DNA from: Takakia lepidozioides
Taxonomy: Eukaryota; Streptophyta; Takakiopsida; Takakiales; Takakiaceae
Assembly (NCBI GenBank): GCA_030704615.1
Contig: CM060731.1
Span: 1,550,001 to 1,614,000 of the forward strand
Direction of reading: 5' to 3'
DNA length: 64,000 nt
Below are positions 33,346 to 45,500 of this stretch, piece after piece. The notes beneath the pieces were generated by a model. That model did no database searches and had not been told where the DNA came from. It saw only the letters and a list, made by a program, of their open reading frames with translations. Both the position numbers and the translations under genes were made by a program. How positions within the stretch are numbered: the first letter of the stretch is position 1; the number at the start of each line of letters is the position of its first letter.

Positions 33346-35576
33346 CTACTCTCCTACACCCTCCGAGGAACTTGCCCCACCTTCTTCCTCATCCCCCTCA
33401 TCCCCCTCATCCTCCGAGCTCTGTGATGCATCAGTTCCACTATGCCTCTCAAAAATCCCGTCCTCTCCTTGGGGGACTGTCCACCTCACCTCCTGGGAAT
33501 CTTCTGCGTCTTCTCCCCCACTTTCCTCAGCAGAATCCAACACAAATCTACGAGCCCGACGGGCTCTAATAGCTGCTGCCTCCTCCCTCATCTTCATTTT
33601 CTTGAGGCTTGCCTCGTCTAAAATCTGCTGTACACGACTACGTTCGGAACACCTCCTAATGGACACCGAAGCAAGCCGGGCAGCATAAGTAGGCAGGATG
33701 TACTCCTTTCTGGACTAGGCATGAAATCTCCCCTGGCAAAAAAAGGCACGTTCCTCCTGCCCATGAACTCCGGTGTAGACGTCCCTCCGGCAGTACTTGG
33801 CATCCTACAGTAAGAACAAATCCACTTGAAGAATGTCAATACCAGCACAACCAGAAAGGGTTTTCAATGAAATAAGAGAGCGGAGGGAGGTGCCTCACAA
33901 AATCTGGAGGCAACTTACAATGCCACCACTCACTCGTAAACCGGGGGCTCCTCGGCCTCGATCCCAACTTCCTCCCCCTGCTCCTTCTCGGATTTTTCCT
34001 CATCCTCCGAGGATGCCTCTTCCTCTTTCGGCAGACGTTCAGCCGCTGCAAGTTCCGAGTTGTGGAGGGCAGTATCTGGCTCGAAGGCGAACACATGCCT
34101 GTCGGACAACGTCCCTGCCCACATTGAAGCACCTGAGGAACAAAGCGGGCGGTTAATAGCTTGCGGCATGCAATTGCAATGGGGCCAGGGGACAAACTGA
34201 GCACGTGAAGGCTTACCCGTGCCGCATGTGAGGTCCAGAATCCGCCCTTGGACATCCGAGCACGTCTCCATGAGGGTTTGGATGAAAGCAGGGCTTCGGG
34301 TCCGGCTGTACCGCCACGGTTTGCCTGTCTTTGTGTCCTTCGGCATACTAGAGTGGGGCACATAGTTGTAGAGGACATCGTAGGTTACAGGGTCCACAGC
34401 GGCATCAACAAGACGACCGTCGTTGCGGAATTTGAACGTAGACCCTCTCTTCACAAAGCAATATGCCTCAAACACCAATGTCTGCACATCCAACAAAGAA
34501 GGGATCAATTCCAGGGTCTACTTAACATACACCACAATATGAAGTGAATGCAATAGATTGATAACTTACACTTTGGCCCTCTGTTCGCAACCCCTGCGTA
34601 CTGATGCAGAACCATTTTCTGAGGAGGACCGGGGTGACACTTTTCGGTGTCCACCTTGCCACCGCATTCTCTGTGGTCTTCCCTCTCGTGGCAAGGACAA
34701 CCACACATCCACCGTCATCCAGAAGCATCCCCGCCAGCCCAAACCCGGCTTTCCAGTAGTCCTCAGTAAACCTGTTCCAGGTGGGCACACCATCCAGGCC
34801 CTCCAGCAGCTCCCCATCTGGAATGTCGAGGAGAATCATGTCGCAAGCTCTCTCCACCTCAACCCCCCCCCGAGTGCTCTTGCAATTCGTGCTCACAGCC
34901 GTGAAGAATTCCATCATGGCTTCAAAACCAGGGGTGTCTTTAGGCTCTGTACCGGCAGCCCTCTTCTTGGCTTTCCCCTTCTGCTCCGCCAGAGACTTGT
35001 TGTGTGCCACCTTCTTCGCCCTGGCAGCGAGAGCGTCAAGGAAGCTCTCATTGACGCATTGGATGATGGTTGGAGGTTCTAGCTTTGGCCTGTGCGTAAA
35101 CGTCACCGCCGAATACCGCCGTGTAGGCTCGCCCTCAAATGCCAACTTCTTGGCAGAGCCAGTCCCACTCCGAACTGACTTGGGAACCCGGACGACCGGT
35201 GACTGGGTAGGAGCAACAGCAGTCGCAGGACCTTGAACAAAATCGGCGTCGGAGTCACTCTCTTGGGTCCCCTCCTGCGCCTCCTCCGATGCCCCGATGG
35301 TTTTCTTCTTTTGGGTGTTACTGCAGTCACCTGTTTCCTTGTCCTTTTCCTTTGACCTTTACTCTTCTCATGCAATTTCTCCTGAATTCCTGCCTGAGCA
35401 AGCTCTGCCGCTTTCCTGGAGTTCGCAAGCGCTTTTGCCTCTTTTGCACCCAACGGAGGCAACGGAGCCCGGTTTCGTCGGAATTCAGCATCCAGCTTCA
35501 ATTGAAACTCGGATGGGTCGAGCGAGCCGGGCGGAAGGTCCACATACCAAGGGCAATCACGCAAATGTTCCAGATA
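33346..35576 (-). pseudogene. Gene A, inner copy, 3' part (end of exon 7 to terminal exon)
   Basis: Read on the minus strand, exon 7 resumes after the gypsy with KWYLEHLRDCPWYVDLPPGS, changes frame near 35.3 kb, and continues to CDMILLDIPDGELLEG and GCVVVLATRGK (motif IV-like and following strand), ending at about 34570. Exon 8 (about 34480-34217) has AYCFVKRGSTFKFR, then RSPAFIQTLMETC and ILDLTCGTG. That is the motif X then motif I order of beta-class amino-methyltransferases. The next exon gives SMWAGTLSDRHVFAFEPD (motif II region) and an acidic tail (about 33930). The last exons encode NVPFFARGDFMPS and, after a frame change near 33.70 kb, an Arg/Glu-rich helical end with VRWTVPQGEDGIFE. 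Compared with the outer copy, all exons are present; two frameshifts and the gypsy disable it. Confidence 0.75.
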
Positions 35577-35581
35577 CCACT

Positions 35582-36307
35582 TGTCGCGGCCCTTTGCCTT
35601 GAGGGCAGGGGGTCGGGACACATGAGGGGCTGCCCCTGTGGTGGGGGCAGCGGCAGCGATAGGTATGGGGGGCTGAAGCACCCTTGAGTGCCCAAGGCAC
35701 TCAAGGAGGCGGAGGCGCTCACTAGGTGGAGCCCCGCACACCGGGTTGCGGTGGAGGTGGCTCCACAAGGGGTGGTGGTAGCTTAGTGGGACTTAGTGGG
35801 GGTGGCATAGGACTCACCATGGGGTGGAGACCTCGAGGTGGGAGTCGTGGGGAGTCTTGGGACTCATCACGGTCCATTGGGGCCGCGGTGAGTGGGCCAA
35901 GACTCACCGCGACTCACCACCGGGAGTCGAGGGTTTTCGTGGTGGTTCACCATAAAATGGCATGGCTGGTTATGAAACCCCCGCGGACAGCTACAGAAGT
36001 ATATATAGGGAGTAGTACCCCGAGAACGGTGCAAGCCCGTTGGTGACCAAAAACTAGTGAGTAAGCGAGCGAGCCGGAAAGCGACCAAAGAGTGGGGAGC
36101 TGTTCCGGACTGCCATCTACCAAAGGGAATTCTCCTAGTCCCAAAGAGGTGGAGGGTTTAGAGGGAAGCAAAGGGGGGGACCGTTATGTCCCGGTGAGCA
36201 GCCGAAGCTCCAAGTTGGCCCGGGCGGCCAGGTTGGGAGTCAGGCGCGCGCATCAAAGCGAGTAACTATGACTTGAAGGGGAGCTTACCGGAGTGAGGTG
36301 CGCGACA
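35582..36307 (+). repeat. 5' LTR of the young gypsy
   Basis: Starts tgtcgcggcc and ends gtgcgcgaca (TG...CA). It holds a candidate TATA box (agtatatataggg, about 35997), which would start transcription in the downstream part of the LTR. Confidence 0.95.
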
Positions 36308-36309
36308 CT

Positions 36310-36321
36310 TGGTATCAGAGC
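36310..36321 (+). promoter_or_regulatory. Primer-binding site (initiator tRNA-Met)
   Basis: tggtatcagagc, two bases after the LTR end, is the standard plant LTR-retrotransposon PBS complementary to the 3' end of initiator tRNA-Met. Confidence 0.95.
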
Positions 36322-36362
36322 TTAGAGTTCAGTACGCGATCGTCCTTGGGATTGGCCTCATC

Positions 36363-38183
36363 ATGGGGTCGGGCAAGCCGAAGCGAAAGCGGAACGGCCC
36401 AAAAGATGATGATCCCGGTGAGCCCGATGGGGGCGACGTGTCACCGAGGCGGCCGTTTGAGGAAGCGATTAATGTTTCCGAAAACGAGGCCGCTCAGGAG
36501 CGGGAGGAATCCGAGGAGTCGGAGCCCGAGGAATCTTGAGAGCTCCGACAAACCAAGAGATGCCTCCCATGCCGGCAGCCTTTTGGGAAGGGTTGTTGGC
36601 GCAGTTTGGCGGGACGTTGAAAGACGTGTTGAAGGCGGCTAATGCCACTTCCACCAAGGCAAAGTTTAAGGTGAAGCCTAAGGAACCCGGCACCTTCGAG
36701 GGCGTTCGAAACCGGAAGGCACTCAACACCTGGCTCCTGGAGCTAGAGCAGTACTTCCGGGCGGCCAAGTTGAGTGACGAGGATCGGGTGGAAGTGGCTC
36801 CCACCTATTTGAGGGGCTATGCTCAACAATGCTGGCAGAAACGCCTTCACGACCGAGGCCCAAGCCCGGAAACCTTGAACTGGAGTGAGTTCAAGGAATT
36901 GATGAAGAGACAGTTTGTGCCCCTCAACGCATCCTGGCTTGCCCGGGACAAGATGAGGAATTTGAAGCAAACAGATGACATTCGGGGGTATGTCCAGGCT
37001 TTCAATGTGCTGTTGCTCGAAGTCGCGGACATGGCAGAACCAGAAATGGTCTTCAACTTTGTGGCGGGACTGGCCCCATGGGCTAGGCGGAAGTTGGAGG
37101 AGAAGCCACCCAAGACTTTGAACGAGGCAATTGAGAGAGCTGAATGTTTCTCGGATGTCCCTAGGGGTGAGAGACAAGGCCGTACGGAGCTGAACCACAA
37201 GAAGACCCGGCGGGAAGGGGACTCCTCCCGACCGGAAAAGAAGTGGGATAGGCCACGCGGCGAAAATGGCACGTGGAAATCGAAGGGAGGTCCTTCACAC
37301 GTCAAGGCGGCACCCGGTGCTTCGAAAGGAAAAGCGGGTGGAGCGACTTATGGCGGACAGAAGGCGACCTTTGATGGAGTGTGTTTCAATTGCGGGGAGC
37401 CCGGGCACATGGCCAAGAAGTGCACGAAGCCCCGGCAATTGAACATGACTCGGGCGACCACGGAGCTGTCGGAAGATACCATCAGTCGCTTGGTGGAAGC
37501 GGTGGTCGCCAGGACTTGCAAGGTAGGCAAATTTTCTTGTGAGTTGTATCAGGAAACTGGCGCCTTACGAAAAGGGAGTCAGTTATTGTTCGTGGATGGG
37601 ATAATATCCGGAACTAATGTGTCGTTGTTGGTGGACACAGGAGCGTCGCACTCCTTCATGACGCCGGCGGCGGCGCGAAAGTTGGGACTCCCGACAAGTG
37701 ACGTGGGGGCCTCTATTGAGGTGCGCTCTGCCAAAGGAGAACCTCAGTTGGCGACAAGGTTGGCGTTTGATGTTCCTCTTCAACTGGGGAGTTGGGAGGG
37801 ACGTGAGAACTTCACTATCTGCGAGATCGATGGAGTGGATCTCATTTTGGGAATGACCTTTTTGAGCAAATCCGGAGCGGTCATAGATGGCCGCAAGAGA
37901 GTAGTCACGCTGCCATGTGGGAATGGTGGCGAGGTTTTACGAGTGTCGGAAACGCCCAAATCCGTGGGAGGGCGAATAAACCTTCTATCAGCAAAGGAGT
38001 GGGCCGTGGAGGAGACACACGAGTCCCAGTTTTTGCTTTACATTAGAGAAGTGAAAGGAGAAGGCGATGGGGAGCCGAGCCCAGATTGGATCAAGGGGAT
38101 TTTGGAGAAATACCAGGATGTGATGCCGGAGGATTTACCAAGCGGCTTGCCACCGCGAAGAGGAGTTGACCACAAATTGAGGT
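36363..38183 (+). CDS. Young gypsy gag and protease
   Basis: A short N-terminal frame (36363-36539, [10 protein letters not shown], acidic end) precedes the main frame from 36536. In the latter, residues ~45-220 form the capsid region ([29 protein letters not shown]). [14 protein letters not shown] is the CCHC knuckle, and [14 protein letters not shown] is the retropepsin site. The frame ends at 38183, where the sequence VDHKLR is followed by a stop; the reading continues one frame over in pol. The switch from the first to the second frame near 36536 is probably a 1-nt change in one gag ORF, although a programmed shift cannot be excluded. Confidence 0.85.
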
Positions 38184-40924
38184 GATACCGGGATCGGAAC
38201 CGCCTGCCAAGGCGCCCTACCGGTTGAGCCACAGAGAGTTGGTCGAGCTGAAGACTCAGCTCAAGGATCTAATGTCAAAGGGGTACATCCGGCCGAGTAA
38301 GTCACCTTACGGAGCCCCGGTGCTATTTGCAGACAAGAAGGATGGGACGCTGCGGATGTGTGTCGATTACAGGGCTCTGAATAAGGTGACTATCAAAAAC
38401 CGGTACCCTTTGCCAAGGATCGACGACCTCTTCGATCGGTTGGCAGGAGCGAAGTATTTCAGCCGGATCGACTTGCGCTCCGGCTATCACCAAATTCGGG
38501 TGGCGGAAGGAGATGAGGAGAAGACCGCGTGCAGGACAAGGTATGGTTCATATGAGTTCTTGGTGATGCCTTTTGGGCTCACCAATGCACCAGCGACATT
38601 TAGCACGCTGATGAACAGCCTTTTCCAGGAGTGGTTGGATGACTTTGTGATCGTGTACATCGACGACATCTTGGTGTACTCGAAAACAAAGGAGGAGCAC
38701 CTGGAGCACCTCAAAAGGGTGTTCCAAAAATTGCGAGAAGGGAAGCTGTATGCCAAAGCTTCAAAGTGCGAATTCGGGGTCACAAAAGTGGAGTTCTTGG
38801 GGCACGTGATTACACAGGATGGGATCAAAATGGATGACAGAAAGGTGAGGGCGATCTTGGACTGGGAGCCTCCGACTTCGGTCCCGGGAGTGCGATCCTT
38901 CCTAGGACTCGCCTCCTATTACCGGAAGTATGTGAGAAATTTCGCCAAGATCGCGGGGCCGCTGTCGGACCTTCTGTGTAAATCCAAAGTCTGGGTATGG
39001 AACACATTTTGTGGCCAAGCTTTTGCTGAATTGAAGCAGCGGATGACGGAAGCTCCAGTCTTAAAAATCCCGGAGTTCGATCGTCCGTTTGAGATTCATA
39101 CAGATGCATCGGACTTCGCAATTGGGGGTGTACTTATGCAAGATGGACGTCCAGTGGCTTACGAAAGTAAGAAACTGAATGAAGTGGAGCGACGGTGGCC
39201 GACGCACGAAAAAGAGATGAAGGCGGTGGTGACATTGCCTTGAACTCTGGCGCCACTATGTTGGTTCCAACCCAGTGAAGGTGTTCACGGACAATGTCAC
39301 GGTGAAGTATTTTGCCACGCAGCCCAAGTTGTCCCCAAAACAACTTAGGTGGCAAGATACTTTGGCAGTGTTCGACGTGGATATCCAGTACAAACCGGGA
39401 CGGGACAATGTGGTGGCCGATGCTTTAAGTAGAAAGCAGCAGCTCTTGTTGGTGTACAAGGGCGAGACGGCGCTCCAAAGGAAGATCCGGAAGGCTTGCC
39501 GGAAGGATGAGCTGGCAAAGTGCGTGATGCAGAACTTGAGAATGGGGGTTAAATCGCAGTTCCACTTGCAAAACGGACTGCTCCGGTATAAGCAAAAACG
39601 TCTCTATGTGCCAAAGGGAGGGATCAGGGATAGTCTCTTGAGAGAATGCCATGATAGCCCGCTTGCGGGCCACGGTGGAGCCAAGCGCACTGCGGCACTC
39701 TTGAAGAAAGAGTATTTCTGGCCCAAACTGAGGGAGGAGGCAGAGGAGTATGTTAAGACATGCACCACATGCCAACAAAACCGGAGCGAGTATAAAAAGC
39801 AAGCGGGGCTGTTACAACCCTTGCCGATTCCAGAGGGGACTTGGGAAAGCGTCTCGATGGATTTCATGACTGCTATGCCGCTGTCAAAAGGATTCGATGC
39901 AATCATGGTGGTGGTAGATAGGTTCAGTAAAATGGCCCATTTCATCCCCACCAAGGAGACGGCAACTGCGCAGGAGACAGGGCGACTTTACTTCGCCCAC
40001 GTCTTAAAGCATCATGGAGTCCCGAAGGATATTGTCTCGGACCGCGATCCAAAGTTTACGAGTAAATTCTGGAGAGCACTTTGGAAGAAGATGGGGACGA
40101 GGCTGAAGATGAGCACCGCCTTCCGACCTACGACGGACGGCCAAACGGAAAGAGTGAATTCCGTAGTGAAGCAATTCTTGCGGAATTACGTGTCGGCAGA
40201 CCAATCAGACTGGATGGAACACTTAGACGCGGCAGAGTTCTGTTATAATAACACAGAACACTCCGCGACGGGAGTTTCCCCTTTTGTGTTGGTCTATGGA
40301 AAAGCACCTCTGGTGCCGACAAGTTGGGCCGCCCAGGACGTTGAGGAACCGGCAGTAGCGGCGGTACTGGAAGAACGCGAGCGTTTGTTGAAGCTCGCAA
40401 AGTACAACATTGCCAAAGCTAGGAAACGGTATGAAAGGCAGGCGAATCGGAAGCGGAGGGAAGTGAAGTTTGAGGCAGGCACAGAGGTCTGGTTGAACAT
40501 CAAGAATTTTCGACTACCTCCGGAAATGAGTCCGAAGTTCGTACCTCCGTATGCGGGTCCCTTTCGCATTCGGAGGGTTATGAATGAGGATGTGTATGAA
40601 TTGGAGCTGCCAGCAAACAGCAAGGTGCACCCAGTATTCCATGTCTCCCTTTTGAAGCCTTACTTCAAAGATGAAGCACGTCCGAATCGGCAGCAAGTGT
40701 TGCGTCCGCCACCTATGCTGTTGGATCATGAAAATGAACCCGAGTACGAGGTGGAGGCAATACTTAAGTCGAGGAGGTTCAAGAACCGAGAAACGGAGTA
40801 TCTCGTCAAATGGAAGGGCTATCATCTTGTGGAGGCATCTTGGGTGCGTGCCTCAGAAATGGGAAACGCATCCGAGGCAGTTGCAGCGTTCGAAGGGCGA
40901 CCTCAAAAGCGGAAGAAGCGTTGA
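38182..40924 (+). CDS. Young gypsy pol: RT, RNase H, integrase, chromodomain (one frameshift)
   Basis: RT and the start of RNase H (38182-39243) have [26 protein letters not shown] and [10 protein letters not shown] (YxDD), then [17 protein letters not shown] frame change near 39.24 kb separates the rest (39275-40924): RNase H end ([12 protein letters not shown]), integrase zinc region ([22 protein letters not shown]), and catalytic core ([35 protein letters not shown]). A chromodomain ([21 protein letters not shown]) ends it. Chromodomains bind methylated histone H3 and steer chromovirus insertion into heterochromatin, in keeping with this repeat-rich locus. With near-identical LTRs, the few 1-nt shifts may be recent lesions or assembly errors. 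Confidence 0.9.
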
Positions 40925-41829
40925 TGGGGACATCAACCTTGGAGCGTGGGGGAGGAAATGCATGCTTAGCCCGGTTTAGCTAGCTCAGGAATCCGATTGC
41001 AAAAACTTGTATTGTACAAAAATTTGTGATAAAGGAAATGGGTTCCAAATATTGTGCGTCCTATTGTGTTTGGAATGGTGATGCATGGTGTGGTTGGCTG
41101 GTGTGTAGAATGCATGCTAGCTTACAAAAGTGGGAGAGGTAAATTGGGTTAATCGTGTGTTTGCGCAGTGCCGAAATCGGGTGACTCCCATCCAAGGGGC
41201 AAGGAAACTTGCGCCTTATTTGGGAGTTCAAGTGCTAGTGCGCACCTGGCGCGTGCGCGTACTATAACTGCGCTACCGAGGGGTTGCCTTGTAGTGCGGG
41301 CTAACGCGGAAGCTACGTGCTTCCGTTCACGTACTATAATCGTGTAGCCTCGGGACGAAGTCGTAGTGCGGCTTCGGCGTGTTCCCGTACCTCAGGCCAG
41401 CATTCCAAGGCGGACCCAATTGTAGTGATTGGGGCGCACGGTTGGTTCAAGGTTATCTTCCTAGTCAAAGAGGGTTCCAGGTGAACCCTTGCTCAAGGTG
41501 ATGCCAAAAGCGGCATCATGAGCGATCGCAAGCAATGTTGTTGCAGTAAGGCGATTCGATCCTCGGGAAGGATCGTTCCTTGGCCTTGAAGTAGGCCAAG
41601 AAGAGTGCACTGGGAGGAGCTGGAGAGGCTCCACCCTTGGCCGGGACTTGGAGGAAGTCGGCCGAACTAGCTAGTGGAGAGTGGAGTCAAGTGTGGGGTT
41701 TGGTTCTTTGCCATGGGACGCCATGGTACGGAAACAAACTCCTTGATGTGGGACGCCACAACTTGGATGTTCGTTTCTACAAAATGGACAAGTCGATGAG
41801 GACATCGACTCCCTGTTGGTAGGGGTGTG
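40925..41829 (+). other. Non-coding spacer between pol and 3' LTR
   Basis: About 0.9 kb without coding potential. Near-repeats of acgtactataa and tagtgcggctt words occur at 41260-41370. A short purine-rich run (taggggtg) lies directly before the LTR, where the polypurine tract is expected. Confidence 0.6.
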
Positions 41830-42556
41830 TGTCGCGGCCCTTTGCCTTGAGGGCAGGGGGTCGGGACACATGAGGGGCTGCCCCTGTGGTGGGGGCAGCG
41901 GCAGCGATAGGTATGGGGGGCTGAAGCACCCTTGAGTGCCCAAGGCACTCAAGGAGGCGGAGGCGCTCACTAGGTGGAGCCCCGCACACCGGGTTGCGGT
42001 GGAGGTGGCTCCACAAGGGGTGGTGGTAGCTTAGTGGGACTTAGTGGGGGTGGCATAGGACTCACCATGGGGTGGAGACCTCGAGGTGGGAGTCGTGGGG
42101 AGTCTTGGGACTCATCACGGTCCATTGGGGCCGCGGTGAGTGGGCCAAGACTCACCGCGACTCACCACCGGGAGTCGAGGGTTTTCGTGGTGGTTCACCA
42201 TAAAATGGCATGGCTGGTTATGAAACCCCCGCGGACAGCTACAGAAGTATATATAGGGAGTAGTAACCCCGAGAACGGTGCAAGCCCGTTGGTGACCAAA
42301 AACTAGTGAGTAAGCGAGCGAGCCGGAAAGCGACCAAAGAGTGGGGAGCTGTTCCGGACTGCCATCTACCAAAGGGAATTCTCCTAGTCCCAAAGAGGTG
42401 GAGGGTTTAGAGGGAAGCGAAGGGGGGGACCGTTATGTCCCGGTGAGCAGCCGAAGCTCCAAGTTGGCCCGGGCGGCCAGGTTGGGAGTCAGGCGCGCGC
42501 ATCAAAGCGAGTAACTATGACTTGAAGGGGAGCTTACCGGAGTGAGGTGCGCGACA
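41830..42556 (+). repeat. 3' LTR of the young gypsy
   Basis: Starts tgtcgcggcc, ends gtgcgcgaca. Against the 5' LTR I see one extra A (agtaaccccg) and one A-to-G change (gggaagcgaagg). It is followed by target duplication ccact. Confidence 0.95.
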
Positions 42557-42561
42557 CCACT

Positions 42562-45500
42562 CCTTCACAATATCGTCAGTGTACATGGAGTCAGCCCCAG
42601 GGTTCCTCCATGCCAGGAAGAATGGTGGCTCGAAAGACAGATGACCTTTCTCCAAAAGCGAGAACTTACAGTACCTGCATTCATGAAAAACCCAATGAGG
42701 TCCGAAAATGGCTAAGTCCCTGAACGGCAATAGGGCCTACAACTGGAATATGGCGCCGAATTTCCACTTCAGGGCCACCCAGTCTAGGGACTTAGCCCGA
42801 AAATGGCTAAGTCCCTGGACGGCAATAGGGCCTGGAACTGGAAAACGGCGCCGAATTTCCACTTCCGGGCCAGCCACCCTAGGGACTTAGACCAAAAATG
42901 GCTAAGTCCCTGGACGGCAATAGGGCCTAGAACTAGAAAACGGCGCCGAATTTCCAGTTCCGGGCCAGCCACCCTAGGGACTTAGACCGAAAATGGCTAA
43001 GTCCCTGGACGGCAATAGGGCCTGGAACTGGAATATGGCGCCGAATTTCCACTTCAGGGCCAGCCAGTCTAGGGACTTAGCCCGAAAATGGCTAAGTCCC
43101 TGGACGGCAATAGGGCCTAGAACTGGAAAACGGCGCCGAATTTCCAGTTCCGGGCCAGCCACCCTAGGGACTTAGACCGAAAATGGCTAAGTCCCTGGAC
43201 GGCAATAGGGCCTGGAACTGGAATATGGCGCCGAATTTCCACTTCAGGGCCAGCCAGTCTAGGGACTTAGCCCGAAAATGGCTAAGTCCCTGGACGGCAA
43301 TAGGGCCTAGAACTGGAAAACGGCGCCGAATTTCCAGTTCCGGGCCAGCCACACTAGGGACTTAGCCCGAAAATGGCTAAGTCCCTGAACGGCAATAGGG
43401 CCTGGAACTGGAAAATGGCGCCGAATTTCCAGTTCCGGGCCAGCCAGTCTAGGGACTTTGCCATTTTCGGAGCCCTGACTGGAAATTCGGCGCCATTTTC
43501 CCTAACACCACTTAGGCCTCTAACATCCTGAAATGCCAGGACTTGAAAGAAAGGCAGCGCGTATGTACCTGTACAGAAGGCGCATTGCTGCTTTGTCCGC
43601 GTTCGGCTGGTCGGTGAACTCGTGGCTCCGGCGAGCATCTGCTATCTCCCGAAAGAATAGGTTGGTTTTGTAGAGCAGAAAGTACCTCGTCACATAGTCA
43701 CGTAGGCTCTCTGCTGCAGGAGATATCTCCATCTTGAACTGATGTGCTTGTGTGTCCAGCTGCTCTTGCGCATTCGTCGTCACCTGTGGAGATTGTCCAT
43801 CAGATCGCTTTCCTCAAAAAATACAATGAATCCACCCCCTACTAGAGTAGAAGCCCCAAACGAAGCGTGGGGAAGTACCTGAAACCACCATGTCATGCGG
43901 TTCATCCACATGTCGAATGTGGGGTCAGAGAGTTTGTCCGGTTTGGGGAAGCTCCACATGTCCCTGGTACTTTGGGAACCATTCCAGATTTGGAGCCACC
44001 GGGTCTGTCCAACCACCCAGCATATTCGTAAGCGCCAAACACCACAAAAAGGAGTTGTTGCCACCACAATTTGGTTAAGAATGTATCACCTTTTCTGTTG
44101 CATCCACACAGGATGTGGCTAGACGATGGAGCTTCTCCAATGTCATCGTGGGCTTCAGAGCGCGAGAGTAGTGCTTTCCCACCTCCACCAGAAAGTCGGC
44201 ACCAAGGGCGGGATCAGCTATGGCCACGTACTTTACCATCCGCGACTTGTACTTTATGCGGGCCCTCACCTCCGCAGCTTTGACATACGATTCGAGTTCC
44301 GGGAGGGTTGGATTCTTCTCCTCTGACTCCATGTAGAACCTCCGCGCATGTGCCAAATCCTGCTGTATTTTCGTCTGTCGAAAAGGCGCACATAAGATTA
44401 GAGATCCTGCTCAACACAATTTCTTCTATTGGGGGAGGAGAGACAAATTAGCTCAACAAAACTGCAGGAGCTTTACCCGAAATATGTAGTCCACCATGGC
44501 ATCGACGCTCAGCCTATACCAGGTTCTGTCTGCCTTTGCCTCCGACTTGCGCAGGAGGTCGGCACTGAGGGAATTGGCAAACTCTTGCACCCCCTGCTTC
44601 CCGACATCCTTCACTCGGAAGAGCATATGGGACAAGTTGGTGGCAATGAAGGCATTCTCAGTCACCCTGCAGTGCCACATTTCCATCAAACAATACTGAA
44701 ATGGGAATTTTCATCATATATGAGGATTCGCAATGAAATGACTTCCAAATTCAAAGTCCAAAAGCGAGAGGGGTTGTAGCTTACGAGTTGATGTCGGCCA
44801 TTGCAGCTTTGAGAAGACTGCGATCTTTGGGCCCCGCAACCTTCAGCACAACACAATCGACGGCGAAATGCCAATCGAGATCGTTGGGGTGGGCTTGGGC
44901 AATGTGCTCCATCCATGCCAGGAGGCGATGATTGCCGTCCCACACGTAGAACATCTTACCGGACATGTGCTGGAAAAGAGGATCACTAGCAATCGATCTC
45001 TCGAACTCCTCATTTCGCGTTTGCCAATGGGGACCCCATTTGTCCACCTCATCGGAAGTGTGGGCACGGGAAGCTCCGTGGTCGTTCTCAATGGAAACGT
45101 AAAAGGCGGCAGACCCCATTCGATATCCATCCCGGAAAGAGAATTTCAGCTTGTCGATATCGCCTGGGAGGGCAGGTCTCACCACCTGCAATGACACCAA
45201 GCGGCAAAGGGGAATTCGAAGCTTGGCCGGGTACACCATGCCCCCCAGCACCCTACCAATGTTGCTGTGGGTTGCCTCCAACATCTTGGCAGCGGCCAAC
45301 TTCATATCCGCCTCAGACATGACGTCTGCTGCAGAGGGGTTTTCCGGCAGCCCACCAAGACCGCCAAATCCAGCCTGTATGCTCCGGGTTTGGGGCCTGG
45401 GGATGTCCGGGAGAATGTCATCCTGGTCAGAAACATCCATGTCGTCCTCCTCAACAGGGTCAGCCACCTGCGAAACCACCTCCAGCACTCTCGTCGTCTC

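Larger units (their letters stand above)
35582..42556 (+). mobile_element. Young full-length Ty3/gypsy chromovirus inserted in exon 7 of inner gene A
   Basis: The 6,975-bp element has two LTRs of 726 and 727 bp, differing by one inserted A and one substitution where I compared them. A 5-bp target duplication, ccact, flanks it (35577-35581 and 42557-42561). It contains a tRNA-Met primer site, gag with a zinc knuckle, protease, RT, RNase H, integrase and a C-terminal chromodomain. It belongs to the same family as the solo LTR at 33031-55530, showing repeated activity at this locus. Near-identical LTRs imply very recent insertion. Confidence 0.95.

Noticed and set aside
33346-33688. Plus-strand Ser/Pro-rich frame
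   Set aside because: It is the antisense of the acidic C-terminal exon of inner gene A, which has the homologous outer copy as support.
35726-36046. Gly-rich frames within the LTRs (also 41974-42306 and 55156-55386)
   Set aside because: These are LTR sequences repeated at all three LTR copies; no gene expected there.
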